A stretch of 64,000 nt of DNA from Acinetobacter sp. P8-3-8. Lineage in GTDB: Bacteria > Pseudomonadota > Gammaproteobacteria > Pseudomonadales > Moraxellaceae. How positions within the stretch are numbered: the first letter of the stretch is position 1; each line of letters begins with the position of its first letter. Shown in pieces: positions 55,861 to 64,000 of the stretch. The DNA is taken from the NCBI RefSeq assembly GCF_000214135.1, contig NZ_AFIE01000010.1:1-64000 (forward strand), given 5' to 3'. The notes beneath the pieces are model-generated. The model was not told the origin of the DNA, ran no database searches, and was given only the letters and a program-made list of their open reading frames with translations. A program made the position numbers and the translations under genes.

Positions 55861-55954
55861 AAATATCAAATAAATTAAATTATTTAACCATTATAGCGTT
55901 TGAAGTCACATAAATGAAACGCCCAGATACAATACAAACGTATATACAAATATA

Positions 55955-55968
55955 TATACATGTGTATA
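55955..55968. promoter_or_regulatory. Candidate operator between the repressor and the desaturase operon
   Basis: TATACA-TG-TGTATA is an inverted repeat in the 140-base divergent region, next to further TATATAC words. It does not match the published FabR or DesT consensus closely. Position and symmetry are the only support. Confidence 0.35.
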
Positions 55969-56000
55969 ATAATTAAAATTTAGACAAATGGTGAGCTCAA

Positions 56001-57068
56001 ATGCACGCTATTGAAAAGCAAAAATCTCCTGTAAATTCGATGTTTGACATTGTTTTAGGTCAAGATAATGTAAATTTCTGGCTACAAAAAATAAATCCAT
56101 TATGGTCTGTTCAGCAGGCTTTAGGAAAAATTGTTCAAAAGCAACAATCTGCTGCGGATACTGTCAGCTTAACGATTCAAGTCAATCGTCATTTTAAAAT
56201 GGGGCTCGCAGGGCAACACCATCCTGTGATTATTGAAATAAAAGGCGTTCGTTACGAAAGAACCTATAGCTTGACGAAACTTGATGCACAACATGTACTT
56301 CTCACTGTCAAAAAAGTAGATCAAGGTATCGTCAGCCAATGGTTGAACGACAAAGCAGAAATGGGCGACGTGATTGAGTTCGGCTTACCTTATGGCGAAA
56401 TGCTACTTCCGCAAAACGCACAAATGCTGATTCTTTTGGCGGCAGGCAGTGGAATTACACCGATGTATAGCCTAATCAAGCAACTTGCAGCGAAGGGGCA
56501 ATTGAGTCAACAAGCTGTACATTTAATGTATTGGGTCAAAAAGCATGAAGATGTAGCGTTTAAGCAAGAATTTGATCACTGGAATGCGCAATTTTCACAA
56601 TTCAAATTTGAAGTGTTTTATACGCAGGAACAACAAGCAGATTCAAGATTGAATGATGCCCATATTCACAATATTGAGAATCTTCAAAAAAGTACGGTTT
56701 ATGTCTGTGGTCCTTCAGGCTTTGTGACTACGGCTGAAGCGTTGTTTGAAAATGTGCAAGATTTTAAAAGTGAAGCTTTTAGTCTAACGCCAATCATCAC
56801 TGATGATACGGGTTTTATCAATGTTACCCTGACTCAGTCGAATAAAGTGGTTGCGATTCCAAAAGGGCAATCGATTTTAGCAGGGCTAGAACAGCAAAAC
56901 ATTAAACCGCAACATGGTTGTCGTATGGGAATTTGCAACAAATGTGCGTGTAACAAAGCGCAGGGTGCAACAAAGAATCTCGTCAATGGCTCAGAGAATT
57001 CAGAACCAAATAATTTGCTCAGAATCTGCGTCAACACAGCTCAAACTGATTTAGTTATCGATATTTAA
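56001..57068 (+). CDS. Ferredoxin reductase with C-terminal [2Fe-2S] domain
   Basis: 355 residues. FAD domain with RTYSLT; NAD(P)H domain with LAAGSGITPMYSLI and VYVCGPSGFVTTAEALF; C-terminal plant-type ferredoxin with CRMGICNKCAC and a fourth cysteine in LRICVN. It should carry electrons from NAD(P)H to the desaturase encoded 12 bases downstream, as for the oxidoreductase beside DesB in Pseudomonas. ATG start; the operon is divergent from its probable repressor. Confidence 0.92.
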   Translation: MHAIEKQKSPVNSMFDIVLGQDNVNFWLQKINPLWSVQQALGKIVQKQQSAADTVSLTIQVNRHFKMGLAGQHHPVIIEIKGVRYERTYSLTKLDAQHVLLTVKKVDQGIVSQWLNDKAEMGDVIEFGLPYGEMLLPQNAQMLILLAAGSGITPMYSLIKQLAAKGQLSQQAVHLMYWVKKHEDVAFKQEFDHWNAQFSQFKFEVFYTQEQQADSRLNDAHIHNIENLQKSTVYVCGPSGFVTTAEALFENVQDFKSEAFSLTPIITDDTGFINVTLTQSNKVVAIPKGQSILAGLEQQNIKPQHGCRMGICNKCACNKAQGATKNLVNGSENSEPNNLLRICVNTAQTDLVIDI

Positions 57069-57080
57069 GCGAGTTTTATC

Positions 57081-58175
57081 ATGAATATGCCAGTTAAAAT
57101 TCAATATTTTACCAATCCTAAAAATCGTGAATTAACACAATTTGAATTGGATGAATTAGCACGTGAGTTGGATGCAATTAAACAAGAAGTACTTGATGAT
57201 ATTGGTGAGAAAGATGCCAAATATATCAAGAAGGTTTATGCAGCGATTCGTTATAGCAGTATTTTAGGGCGAGCTTGTTTATTTGCAGGTTGGTTCCCGC
57301 CAGCGTGGTTATTGGGTACAGGGCTGCTCGGTTTTGCCAAAATCATGGAAAACATGGAGTTGGGTCATAATGTCATGCATGGACAATACGACTGGATGAA
57401 TGATCCACGTTTTAAAGGGACGACCTACGAATGGGATACCGTTGGGACTTCAGACAACTGGCGTCAGACACATAACTATAAACATCATACTTATACCAAT
57501 ATTAAAGGTATGGATGACGATATCGGTTATGGTTTACTCCGTTTGTTCCCTGAACAAAGATGGAAGCCTGGTTATTTACTGCAACCGCTTTATAGCATTC
57601 CTTTCTGTTTATTGTTCCAGTGGGGCGTTGCTATTCAGAATCTTGAAATTGGTAAGCTCATTTATAAGAGAAAGACTTGGGCGCAATTTAAACAAGATTG
57701 GAAGCCAACACAGAAAAAAATTGGTCAGCAATTTTTGAAAGATTATTTATTCTTCCCGCTCATTGCAGGGCCAGCAGCACTGCCTGTATTTACGGGAAAT
57801 TTAGTGGCGAATGGTATTCGGAATATTTGGACATTCAGTATTATCTTCTGCGGACACTTTACCAAAGACGTTGAAGTATTTCCAAAATCTGTATTACAAA
57901 ATGAAAGCCGTGGTCACTGGTATATGCGTCAGATCCGTGGTTCTTCTAACTTAACGGGTTCAGAAGCATTCCATATTTTGACAGGGCATTTGAGTCATCA
58001 AATTGAGCACCATTTGTTCCCAGAAGTTCCTGCACGTCGTTACCGTAAAATGGCACCGAAGGTCGAAGCAGTATGTAAAAAGTATGGCATAAATTATAAC
58101 AATGCGAGTTTGTTTAAGCAGTACGGTCAAGTCCTTGGACGTATTGTGAAATATGCTTTTCCGTTTAAGAAATAG
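57081..58175 (+). CDS. Membrane fatty acid desaturase (acyl delta-9 type, DesB-like)
   Basis: 364 residues. The three diiron histidine clusters are present: GHNVMH (95-100), HNYKHH (131-136) and HQIEHH (306-311). Helices are predicted at about 60-90 and 165-250. The enzyme introduces a double bond into acyl chains with O2 and electrons from the reductase encoded upstream. The HFTKDVEVF segment near 259 is typical of this desaturase subfamily. A strong terminator follows. Confidence 0.92.
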   Translation: MNMPVKIQYFTNPKNRELTQFELDELARELDAIKQEVLDDIGEKDAKYIKKVYAAIRYSSILGRACLFAGWFPPAWLLGTGLLGFAKIMENMELGHNVMHGQYDWMNDPRFKGTTYEWDTVGTSDNWRQTHNYKHHTYTNIKGMDDDIGYGLLRLFPEQRWKPGYLLQPLYSIPFCLLFQWGVAIQNLEIGKLIYKRKTWAQFKQDWKPTQKKIGQQFLKDYLFFPLIAGPAALPVFTGNLVANGIRNIWTFSIIFCGHFTKDVEVFPKSVLQNESRGHWYMRQIRGSSNLTGSEAFHILTGHLSHQIEHHLFPEVPARRYRKMAPKVEAVCKKYGINYNNASLFKQYGQVLGRIVKYAFPFKK

Positions 58176-58196
58176 TTTTGATTTAAGCATTTCTTC

Positions 58197-58222
58197 AAAA
58201 AACCACTTTCGAGTGGTTTTTT
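58197..58222. terminator. Terminator of the desaturase operon
   Basis: AAAACCACT and AGTGGTTTT pair around a TTCG tetraloop, followed by TTAT. It also has an A-run on the other side and may work in both directions. Confidence 0.87.
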
Positions 58223-58294
58223 ATCGTTTAAATTGCATTGAAATTATTCACAGATTCAGAATATTGGCACTTAACTATTGGTACAGTTTAATTA

Positions 58295-59065
58295 TCAATG
58301 TATGAATAAATCATAGCCCATACGACCAATTAAAAAGATCAATAAAATCAAAAAGAAAATACGAATGAAGCCACTTCCATATTTTATAGCCAATGCTGTT
58401 CCTGCAAATGAACCCAAGACATTACATACGGCTAAAATGATACCAGCCATCCAAAGAATATGACCAGAAGGAATAAAGAAGAACATCGCCGAGATATTGG
58501 TGGCGACATTGACCAATTTGGCTGATGCAGAAGCATTTAAAAAATCAAAGGCAAAGACTTTAACAAATAGAAAGAGTAAAAAACTTCCAGTTCCCGGGCC
58601 GAAGATTCCATCATAGAAACCAATCAACGCACCGAAAAATAAGCCTAAAGCGATTTCCTTTTTACCGGTTTGTAATACGGTATGAATTTGACCTAAATCT
58701 TTTTTAGCGAAGGTATAAATGGCGATAATGATTAATAAGAAAAATACAACGTAGCGCATCAATTCTTTTGGAATAAGCGAAACCGACATTGCTCCAAAGA
58801 AAGAAAATATAAATGCAGCGAGCATTGTTGGTAATATTAATTTCCAATTGATAGTGACTTTCTCATAGTAAGCAAATGCTGAAGAAACTGTACCTGCCAT
58901 CGCTATGATTTTATTGGTTCCAAAAATCGTTGCTAAGCTTTGCTTTGGAAATGCATGCATCAGTGCAGGTAGTTGGACTAAACCACCACCGCCAACCGCA
59001 GCATCAATGAGTCCTGCACAAAAAGCAAAAAAACCAAGGCTGAGCAGTATTGTTTGGTATTCCAT
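58295..59065 (-). CDS. TSUP/TauE-SafE family membrane transporter
   Basis: 256 residues with about eight helices. AGLIDAAVGGGGLVQLPAL and the repeat-related GFYDGIFGPGTGSFLLFLFV are the two glycine-rich signature segments. Members export sulfite, sulfoacetate or related anions. The substrate is not deducible. Monocistronic. Confidence 0.88.
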   Translation of the reverse strand: MEYQTILLSLGFFAFCAGLIDAAVGGGGLVQLPALMHAFPKQSLATIFGTNKIIAMAGTVSSAFAYYEKVTINWKLILPTMLAAFIFSFFGAMSVSLIPKELMRYVVFFLLIIIAIYTFAKKDLGQIHTVLQTGKKEIALGLFFGALIGFYDGIFGPGTGSFLLFLFVKVFAFDFLNASASAKLVNVATNISAMFFFIPSGHILWMAGIILAVCNVLGSFAGTALAIKYGSGFIRIFFLILLIFLIGRMGYDLFIH

Positions 59066-59134
59066 TACTGAATTTTCTATAGCGTTATTTTAAGAGAACC
59101 ATCATAGAAGATATTCAAATAAAAGTAATTAAAA

Positions 59135-59169
59135 AAAGCCCTAATCTCAAGTTGTGAGATTAGGGCTTT
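59135..59169 (-). terminator. Terminator of the TonB-dependent receptor gene
   Basis: A 15-bp stem, AAAGCCCTAATCTCA with TGAGATTAGGGCTTT, and a five-base loop. On the minus strand it is followed by a T-run. Confidence 0.9.
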
Positions 59170-59211
59170 GGTTATTTAAAAGGCGATGAGTAAGTATTTT
59201 AAATAATGGGC

Positions 59212-61407
59212 TTAAAAATCAACAGAAGTTTGTAGATAGAAGGTACGTGGTTGACCTATATACTTACCACCTGTTGAGTCCGAAGAGCGGGTAAAGTATT
59301 GAGTATCAAATAGGTTTTTAATTCCACCCGCAACTTTTAAACCATAAAAATCTTTACCAAAATTATAGCCAGTACGAACAGCAAAAGTTGAATAACCCGG
59401 AATATCGCCGATACGACCATCTACAGTTTCTTCAGTTTGATAAACGTCGCCAGAACCCGGTGCATGCTGTTTAGATTGCGCAAACATGTCAGCATTGACT
59501 GACCATTTATTTACCGTATAACCCATACCTAAATTTGCAACATGACGTGAGTAATAAGGTAAATCTTTACCATCAAATTTACCTGCTTCAGAGACTGCTT
59601 TGGTAAAGGTATAATTGCTATAAGCTTTTAGACCTTTTAACGAATCTGACAATGAACCAAAGTCATAGCTCAAACCTGCTTCAACACCTTTATGACTGGT
59701 TGCACCTAGATTGGTCCAGATGCCTGTACCAATATTGTCAGGACGTTCTAGTAAAAGTTCTTTGTCAAAATCTAGGTAAAATACAGTCAATTCAGCATTT
59801 AGACCATTACCTAAGTATTTGGTTCCAATTTCGTAGTTATTTGATTTTTCAGGGTGTAAACCATCCAGTGTTGTCACCGCAGTATTTTTACTGTTTATAG
59901 TTCGTGTCGTCACAAGCTGGTTATACTGCTGTGGACCGAATGATACGCCTGCATTTGCAAATACATTCCATTGGTCGTTGAAAGCATATTGTATTGCGAT
60001 ATTCGGTAGAAATTCGTCAGATTTAATCTTTGGATGCACAGTGTTATTGGCAATACCACCTTGATATGCTGTGAAATCATTGTGTGTTTCAATCGATTCA
60101 AAACGTACACCTGGTGTAATGGTCCATGCACCTATGCCAAAACGGTTATCTATATAGACTGCATGTGCTTTTGTTCCACCATCACTGGTGGTATTCGGTA
60201 CACGAGTTCCAGGTGTGCCTGTCAGCGTATTATACGGTGCTGTACGACCAGAAAACTCAGAACTGTCTTCTTCCAAATAGCGATAGCCCACGGTTACTTC
60301 ATTATTCATTTTGCCCCATGTATAAGCTCTTGAATAACGAGGTTCGATACCAAAGTATTTATAGTCACGTGGTGAGTTACTGATACGGCTATTAGGCGTA
60401 TTTTCAATTGCAGACTCAAGGTCACTGGTACGGAAAGAGTCTACATAATAGCCTAAGACTTCAAAATTATTGACGTCATCTTTATGGCTATATTTCACTG
60501 AAATGTCAGAACGGCGACCTGCAAAATAGTTACGTGTTTGGTTCGATTGATAAGGATTTTCAGCATATTGCGCGGCTGTTAAACCTTCAGGCATTTCACC
60601 ACGACCTTCATAATGATGCAGATTTACTGCAACTTGATCATGGTCAGTAAATTGATACGATGTTTTTAGCATCACATCATCAATATCAATTTTATTATTG
60701 GCTTCTCGGTAACCATCACCTTTGGTGCCTGAGTAAAGTAGGGCAAGACCCAAACCATTCTCCATTGTTCCACCAATGAACAGATTTGGACTGTATTTGA
60801 TTTGATCTGTGCCAGTTGCAAATTCAGTCGTTAAACCAACAGAACCCGAAAAATATTCAGGAATAGCACGTGTTGTAAAGTTGATAATACCACCGACGTT
60901 TTGTGGCCCAAAGCGGACAGAACCTGCACCACGAACGACATCAACAGACTCAATATTGCCCATAGAAAGGGGAGCCATAGACAATTGTGGCTGACCATAA
61001 GGGGCAAAAGATAATGGTACGCCATCCATTAATACGGTTGAACGAGGAGATAAACGTGAAGTTAAACCACGAACCCCCAAGTTTAAAGATACATCACTAC
61101 CGCCTGTACCATTACTATCTTGAACTTGAACACCTGGAACTTGTTTTAATGCATCACGGATAGAAGTAACTGCAGAGGCATCCATTTTTTTACGATCGAT
61201 AATGGTTCGTGCACCTGCATGATTATGGACTTTTTCTGCATTGGCATTTTCTAGCCAGTTTCCTTTAGCTTGAACAACAATCGGAGCAAGGGTCTGCGTT
61301 TGAGTATTGTCTTCATTTTCTGCATAGCTTACTGACGTAACAGAGAGAAAAGATAATCCAATCGCATAGCTAAGCGTGGATGGCTTGAACTTTAAGCTTT
61401 GTAACAT
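59212..61407 (-). CDS. TonB-dependent siderophore/ferric citrate-type receptor (FecA-like)
   Basis: 731 residues. The signal peptide ends near SVSYAE-N, and a TonB box-like APIVVQAKG lies near residue 42. The plug domain has ASAVTSIRDALKQVPGVQVQ, LGVRGLTSRLSPRSTVLMDG and the RGAGSVRFGPQNVGGIINF motif. A 22-strand barrel ends in the C-terminal YLQTSVDF with a terminal Phe. The substrate is probably a ferric chelate. AAGGA precedes the ATG, and a Fur-like site lies 78 bases upstream of the start codon. Confidence 0.9.
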   Translation of the reverse strand: MLQSLKFKPSTLSYAIGLSFLSVTSVSYAENEDNTQTQTLAPIVVQAKGNWLENANAEKVHNHAGARTIIDRKKMDASAVTSIRDALKQVPGVQVQDSNGTGGSDVSLNLGVRGLTSRLSPRSTVLMDGVPLSFAPYGQPQLSMAPLSMGNIESVDVVRGAGSVRFGPQNVGGIINFTTRAIPEYFSGSVGLTTEFATGTDQIKYSPNLFIGGTMENGLGLALLYSGTKGDGYREANNKIDIDDVMLKTSYQFTDHDQVAVNLHHYEGRGEMPEGLTAAQYAENPYQSNQTRNYFAGRRSDISVKYSHKDDVNNFEVLGYYVDSFRTSDLESAIENTPNSRISNSPRDYKYFGIEPRYSRAYTWGKMNNEVTVGYRYLEEDSSEFSGRTAPYNTLTGTPGTRVPNTTSDGGTKAHAVYIDNRFGIGAWTITPGVRFESIETHNDFTAYQGGIANNTVHPKIKSDEFLPNIAIQYAFNDQWNVFANAGVSFGPQQYNQLVTTRTINSKNTAVTTLDGLHPEKSNNYEIGTKYLGNGLNAELTVFYLDFDKELLLERPDNIGTGIWTNLGATSHKGVEAGLSYDFGSLSDSLKGLKAYSNYTFTKAVSEAGKFDGKDLPYYSRHVANLGMGYTVNKWSVNADMFAQSKQHAPGSGDVYQTEETVDGRIGDIPGYSTFAVRTGYNFGKDFYGLKVAGGIKNLFDTQYFTRSSDSTGGKYIGQPRTFYLQTSVDF

Positions 61408-61484
61408 GAGCGTCCTTGAAAATTCTATAAGAATATGTGCAATTTGAATTGAGCGTATCTTAATCTGTTGTTATGTAAATTTAA

Positions 61485-61503
61485 ATAATGACGATTATCA
61501 TTT
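61485..61503. promoter_or_regulatory. Putative Fur box upstream of the TonB-dependent receptor
   Basis: ATAATGACGATTATCATTT is close to the 19-bp Fur consensus, with the two AATGA/TCATT arms in inverted order. It sits where the receptor gene's promoter should be, so iron repression is likely. Confidence 0.7.
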
Positions 61504-61581
61504 ATAACTATTGTCTTGTTTAGATGAGTTGAATTTCCGATACAAAATGATTATTTCTGCAATTCATAATCAAAATAAATA

Positions 61582-61607
61582 AAAAACCGTGCAGGAGCAC
61601 GGTTTTT
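61582..61607 (-). terminator. Terminator of the SIMPL-domain gene
   Basis: AAAAACCGTGC (61582-61592) pairs with GCACGGTTTTT (61597-61607) around AGGA, with A- and T-runs on either side. Confidence 0.88.
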
Positions 61608-61648
61608 AAAAGTATTGAGGGTTTAAGCGTATGGATTTAATCCACTAA

Positions 61649-62353
61649 TTATTTAAGTTGAATAGAACCGTTGGCATTCACAGTGACTTTTGATTCTCCA
61701 GCAGCTACATCTTGAGGTGGCGCTGCTGCAACATCCGCAAATTTTGCCATACTTGCTCGCATCATTACGGGTTGTGGGTAAGAGTTACTGGTATTTAAGT
61801 TCAAGTTTACTAGGTTATAGCCAGTTTTATTCCAAGCTTGAGTGATGATTTGAGCACGTTGTTGAAAGCTTTTAGATGCTTCAACCATCAATTCATTTTC
61901 AACTTTCTTGCGCTGTTCATCAGAGACTGAGAAATTAATCGATTGCGTTTGGAAGTTTTGTTGCAACTCGCTAATTAACTGACTTGCTGCTTTAAAGTCT
62001 TTACTTTCGATTTGGACTTCGGCACGTCCACGCCATTCTTTCAATTTCTGATTGTCATTGTCATACACTGGATAAGTGGTTTGTGAGCCAGTTTCAACTT
62101 TGACTTGTGGATATTTTTTAGCAATCGCCATTGCTTGATTCATCAATTGAGCAATTTGTGATGAAAGCTCAGCGGGTTGTTTGTTGGTTTTTTCAATAAA
62201 AAGTACAGCGTGCATTTCATCATTAGATACTTGACGTGTTGCTTCCGCTTGTACATTGACAATATTGTAATTTAAAGGCTCATTTTCAGCTGCAATAGTC
62301 ATAGTGCTTAATGTCGTTCCTAAAAGTAGGGTAGTTAAAGCTAAATAACGCAT
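61649..62353 (-). CDS. SIMPL-domain (DUF541) periplasmic protein
   Basis: 234 residues. The signal peptide ends near TIAA-E. The domain is recognised from NIVNVQAEATRQVSNDEMHA, the mid-segment LKEWRGRAEVQIESKDF and the repeated beta-alpha units. E. coli YggE is the best-known relative; it is tied to oxidative stress defence, but its biochemical role is unclear. Monocistronic. Confidence 0.85.
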   Translation of the reverse strand: MRYLALTTLLLGTTLSTMTIAAENEPLNYNIVNVQAEATRQVSNDEMHAVLFIEKTNKQPAELSSQIAQLMNQAMAIAKKYPQVKVETGSQTTYPVYDNDNQKLKEWRGRAEVQIESKDFKAASQLISELQQNFQTQSINFSVSDEQRKKVENELMVEASKSFQQRAQIITQAWNKTGYNLVNLNLNTSNSYPQPVMMRASMAKFADVAAAPPQDVAAGESKVTVNANGSIQLK

Positions 62354-62860
62354 GGCGAATCCTTAAAAAGTGTGTGTCAAATTTTTTGGCTATTTGACTA
62401 AAAGTTATATTAAATGACTTTGAATGTGTTTTTGATATTAAGCATAACTTGCGGATTACTTTGGCATAATTTGTGGTGTAATTGTAATAATTTACGTATG
62501 ATTTGCAACTTGAATTAATTTTAAATGGTCTATAAATCAGCTTCTTAGAAGAAAAACGAAACCCAGTAAGTTGAAACAATATACGAATTTTAAAGAATCA
62601 ATATAAATATCGGGTTTTCTTTGCTTTGTCACATAGTATGATGATAATGACTATTTAGAATTTGCTGAATGTTTTTTTCGATAAATGGAATAGAGATAAG
62701 TGCATAAAAGATATTTATTTTGTCGTAAAAAACTGTATCATTCCGCTCCTAGTTATGAATACATAAAGCACTCTAACTAGATTCTATAAAGCACCGAGTC
62801 AAAAGACCGCAAGTCACCCGACTTATTTCTTTCAACCCATATCAGAGATGGTAATTCGAT
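62354..62860. promoter_or_regulatory. Intergenic region upstream of dat
   Basis: 507 bases. No credible gene. TGATAAT followed by GACTATTT (near 62641-62655) resembles half of a Fur box, which would be a weak hint of iron control of dat. No terminator-like hairpin seen. Confidence 0.3.
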
Positions 62861-64000
62861 ATGAGCGTTACTTCTGTAAATCCTGCTGCCACTTCCACAA
62901 ACGAATACTACTTGACTCGCCAAAGTCAGATGGAATCGAATGTTCGTAGTTATCCACGTAAATTACCGTTAGCGATAGCGGAAGCACATGGTTGTTGGGT
63001 TACCGATGTTGAAGGTACAAAATACCTCGATTGTTTAGCTGGGGCAGGAACATTGGCTTTAGGTCATAATCATCCTGCGGTAATTAAAAGTATTCAGGAC
63101 ACTTTAGCGAGTGGTCTGCCTTTACATACTTTAGATTTAACAACGCCTTTAAAAGATGCTTTTACTGAAGCACTTCTTGAACAGCTTCCGGGTGGTCAAG
63201 AAGAGTATTGCTTACAGTTCTGTGGCCCATCTGGTGCAGATGGTACAGAAGCAGCAATTAAATTGGCAAAGACTTATACAGGTCGTAGCACAGTCATCAG
63301 TTTTTCTGGTGGCTATCATGGGATGACTCATGGTGCACTGGCAATGACAGGTAACTTATCTGCTAAAAATGCGGTAAATGGCTTAATGCCAGGCGTACAA
63401 TTTATGCCGTATCCGCATGAATATCGCTGCCCACTTGGGCTTGGCGGTGAAGCAGGTGTAGATGCTTTAACGTATTTCTTCGAAAACTTTATTGAAGATG
63501 TTGAAAGCGGTGTAACTAAGCCAGCAGCTGTTATTCTTGAAGCAATTCAAGGTGAAGGCGGTGTGGTGACTGCGCCAACAAAATGGTTACAAAAAATCCG
63601 TGAAGTGACTGAGCGTCATAACATTGTCTTGATTCTTGATGAAGTTCAAGCTGGTTTTGCACGTTCAGGTAAAATGTTTGCCTTTGAACATGCAGGTATT
63701 GAACCTGATGTTGTAGTCATGTCAAAAGCAGTAGGTGGTAGTTTACCATTGGCTGTGTTAGCCATTAAACGTAAGTTTGATGCATGGCAACCAGCAGGTC
63801 ATACGGGTACTTTCCGTGGTAACCAATTGGCTATGGGTACTGGTCTTGCGACAATCAAAACCATTAAAGAACAAGATCTTGCGAAAAATGCGCAAGAACG
63901 TGGTGATTTCTTACAAGCTGAATTGAAAAAAATGGCTGCTGAATTTCCATGTATTGGCAATGTTCGTGGTCGTGGTTTGATGATTGGCGTTGAAATCGTC
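62861..64000 (+). CDS. dat: Diaminobutyrate--2-oxoglutarate transaminase, cut by the window edge
   Basis: The ATG at 62861 opens a frame that is still open at base 64000 (380 codons). It is a class III PLP aminotransferase making 2,4-diaminobutyrate from aspartate semialdehyde, the first step to 1,3-diaminopropane in Acinetobacter. Motifs: [58 protein letters not shown], and the PLP lysine in [13 protein letters not shown]. The start sequence ([18 protein letters not shown]) is typical of Acinetobacter Dat. The partner ddc (decarboxylase) would lie just beyond the window. Confidence 0.92.
   Translation, partial: MSVTSVNPAATSTNEYYLTRQSQMESNVRSYPRKLPLAIAEAHGCWVTDVEGTKYLDCLAGAGTLALGHNHPAVIKSIQDTLASGLPLHTLDLTTPLKDAFTEALLEQLPGGQEEYCLQFCGPSGADGTEAAIKLAKTYTGRSTVISFSGGYHGMTHGALAMTGNLSAKNAVNGLMPGVQFMPYPHEYRCPLGLGGEAGVDALTYFFENFIEDVESGVTKPAAVILEAIQGEGGVVTAPTKWLQKIREVTERHNIVLILDEVQAGFARSGKMFAFEHAGIEPDVVVMSKAVGGSLPLAVLAIKRKFDAWQPAGHTGTFRGNQLAMGTGLATIKTIKEQDLAKNAQERGDFLQAELKKMAAEFPCIGNVRGRGLMIGVEIV

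Noticed and set aside
62286-62579. A 97-codon minus-strand frame overlapping the SIMPL gene start
   Set aside because: It overlaps the real start by 68 bases in another frame, with unusual residue use (many Y, N, K) and no ribosome site.

Overview
The window looks like chromosomal DNA of an Acinetobacter species. The DNA is AT-rich, and the gene content is typical of that genus: two tandem CSLREA/GlyGly-CTERM proteins of the rhombotarget A type, a single LolC/LolE-like permease paired with LolD, an Hda-like DnaA regulator after a PerM-type membrane protein, a FabR/DesT-like repressor divergent from a reductase-desaturase pair, and the start of a diaminobutyrate transaminase gene (dat) at the right edge. 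This assignment comes from protein resemblance only. The species cannot be named from the sequence alone.

Layout. 1-7 kb: a cut-off hypothetical gene, a dicarboxylate/glutamate symporter (gltP-like), and a four-gene efflux operon (TolC, HlyD, two ABC-2 permeases) with no ATPase gene beside it. 7-13 kb: a START-like protein, a GNAT acetyltransferase broken by an amber codon, serC, a 50-codon membrane ORF, a hypothetical protein, a YaiI-type protein and an EamA transporter. 13-25.6 kb: a PilZ-like gene divergent from lolC/lolD, a MITE-like element, comEC broken by one in-frame ochre codon, a lipid A acyltransferase, an S49 peptidase, a hydrolase, purMN, and a perM-hda pair. 25.8-33 kb: two rhombosortase-type surface proteins, then a three-gene cluster with a TelA protein, a diverged TelA-like paralogue and a membrane protein. 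33-41 kb: two DsbA-fold paralogues without CxxC, ahpF, an AraC regulator divergent from an AhpD-like protein, an azoreductase remnant, and a ferredoxin beside a U32 peptidase (TrhP-like). 41.3-45.4 kb: an arsenic locus (arsC, arsR, acr3, arsH) and a MerR-regulated metal transporter with a recognisable MerR-type promoter. 45.6-64 kb: a PI-PLC-like protein, a lipoprotein, a RluA-type pseudouridine synthase, rapA, an AI-2E family transporter, an orphan response regulator in an AT-rich gene-poor stretch, the fatty-acid desaturation module, a TSUP transporter, a TonB-dependent receptor with a Fur-like site, a SIMPL-domain protein and dat.

How the genes work together. Most of the window is housekeeping (serine and purine synthesis, lipoprotein sorting, lipid A, replication control, transcription recycling). 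Added to this are stress and metal modules: arsenic detoxification, a MerR/CDF-like pair, AhpF/AhpD-like peroxide functions, and iron uptake.

The signals that ordinary gene annotation does not explain are these: a family of double-hairpin intergenic repeats with three copies in 2.3 kb (37.0-39.3 kb); a second, degenerate intergenic repeat at 11.4-11.7 and 43.3-43.5 kb; a 265-bp MITE-like element with TA flanks; an 81-nt partial duplication at the start of the orphan response regulator; and two coding genes (comEC and a GNAT gene) each broken by a single stop codon. I did not find a clear new defence or mobile system. The least explained multi-gene unit is the TelA cluster at 30.2-33.1 kb.
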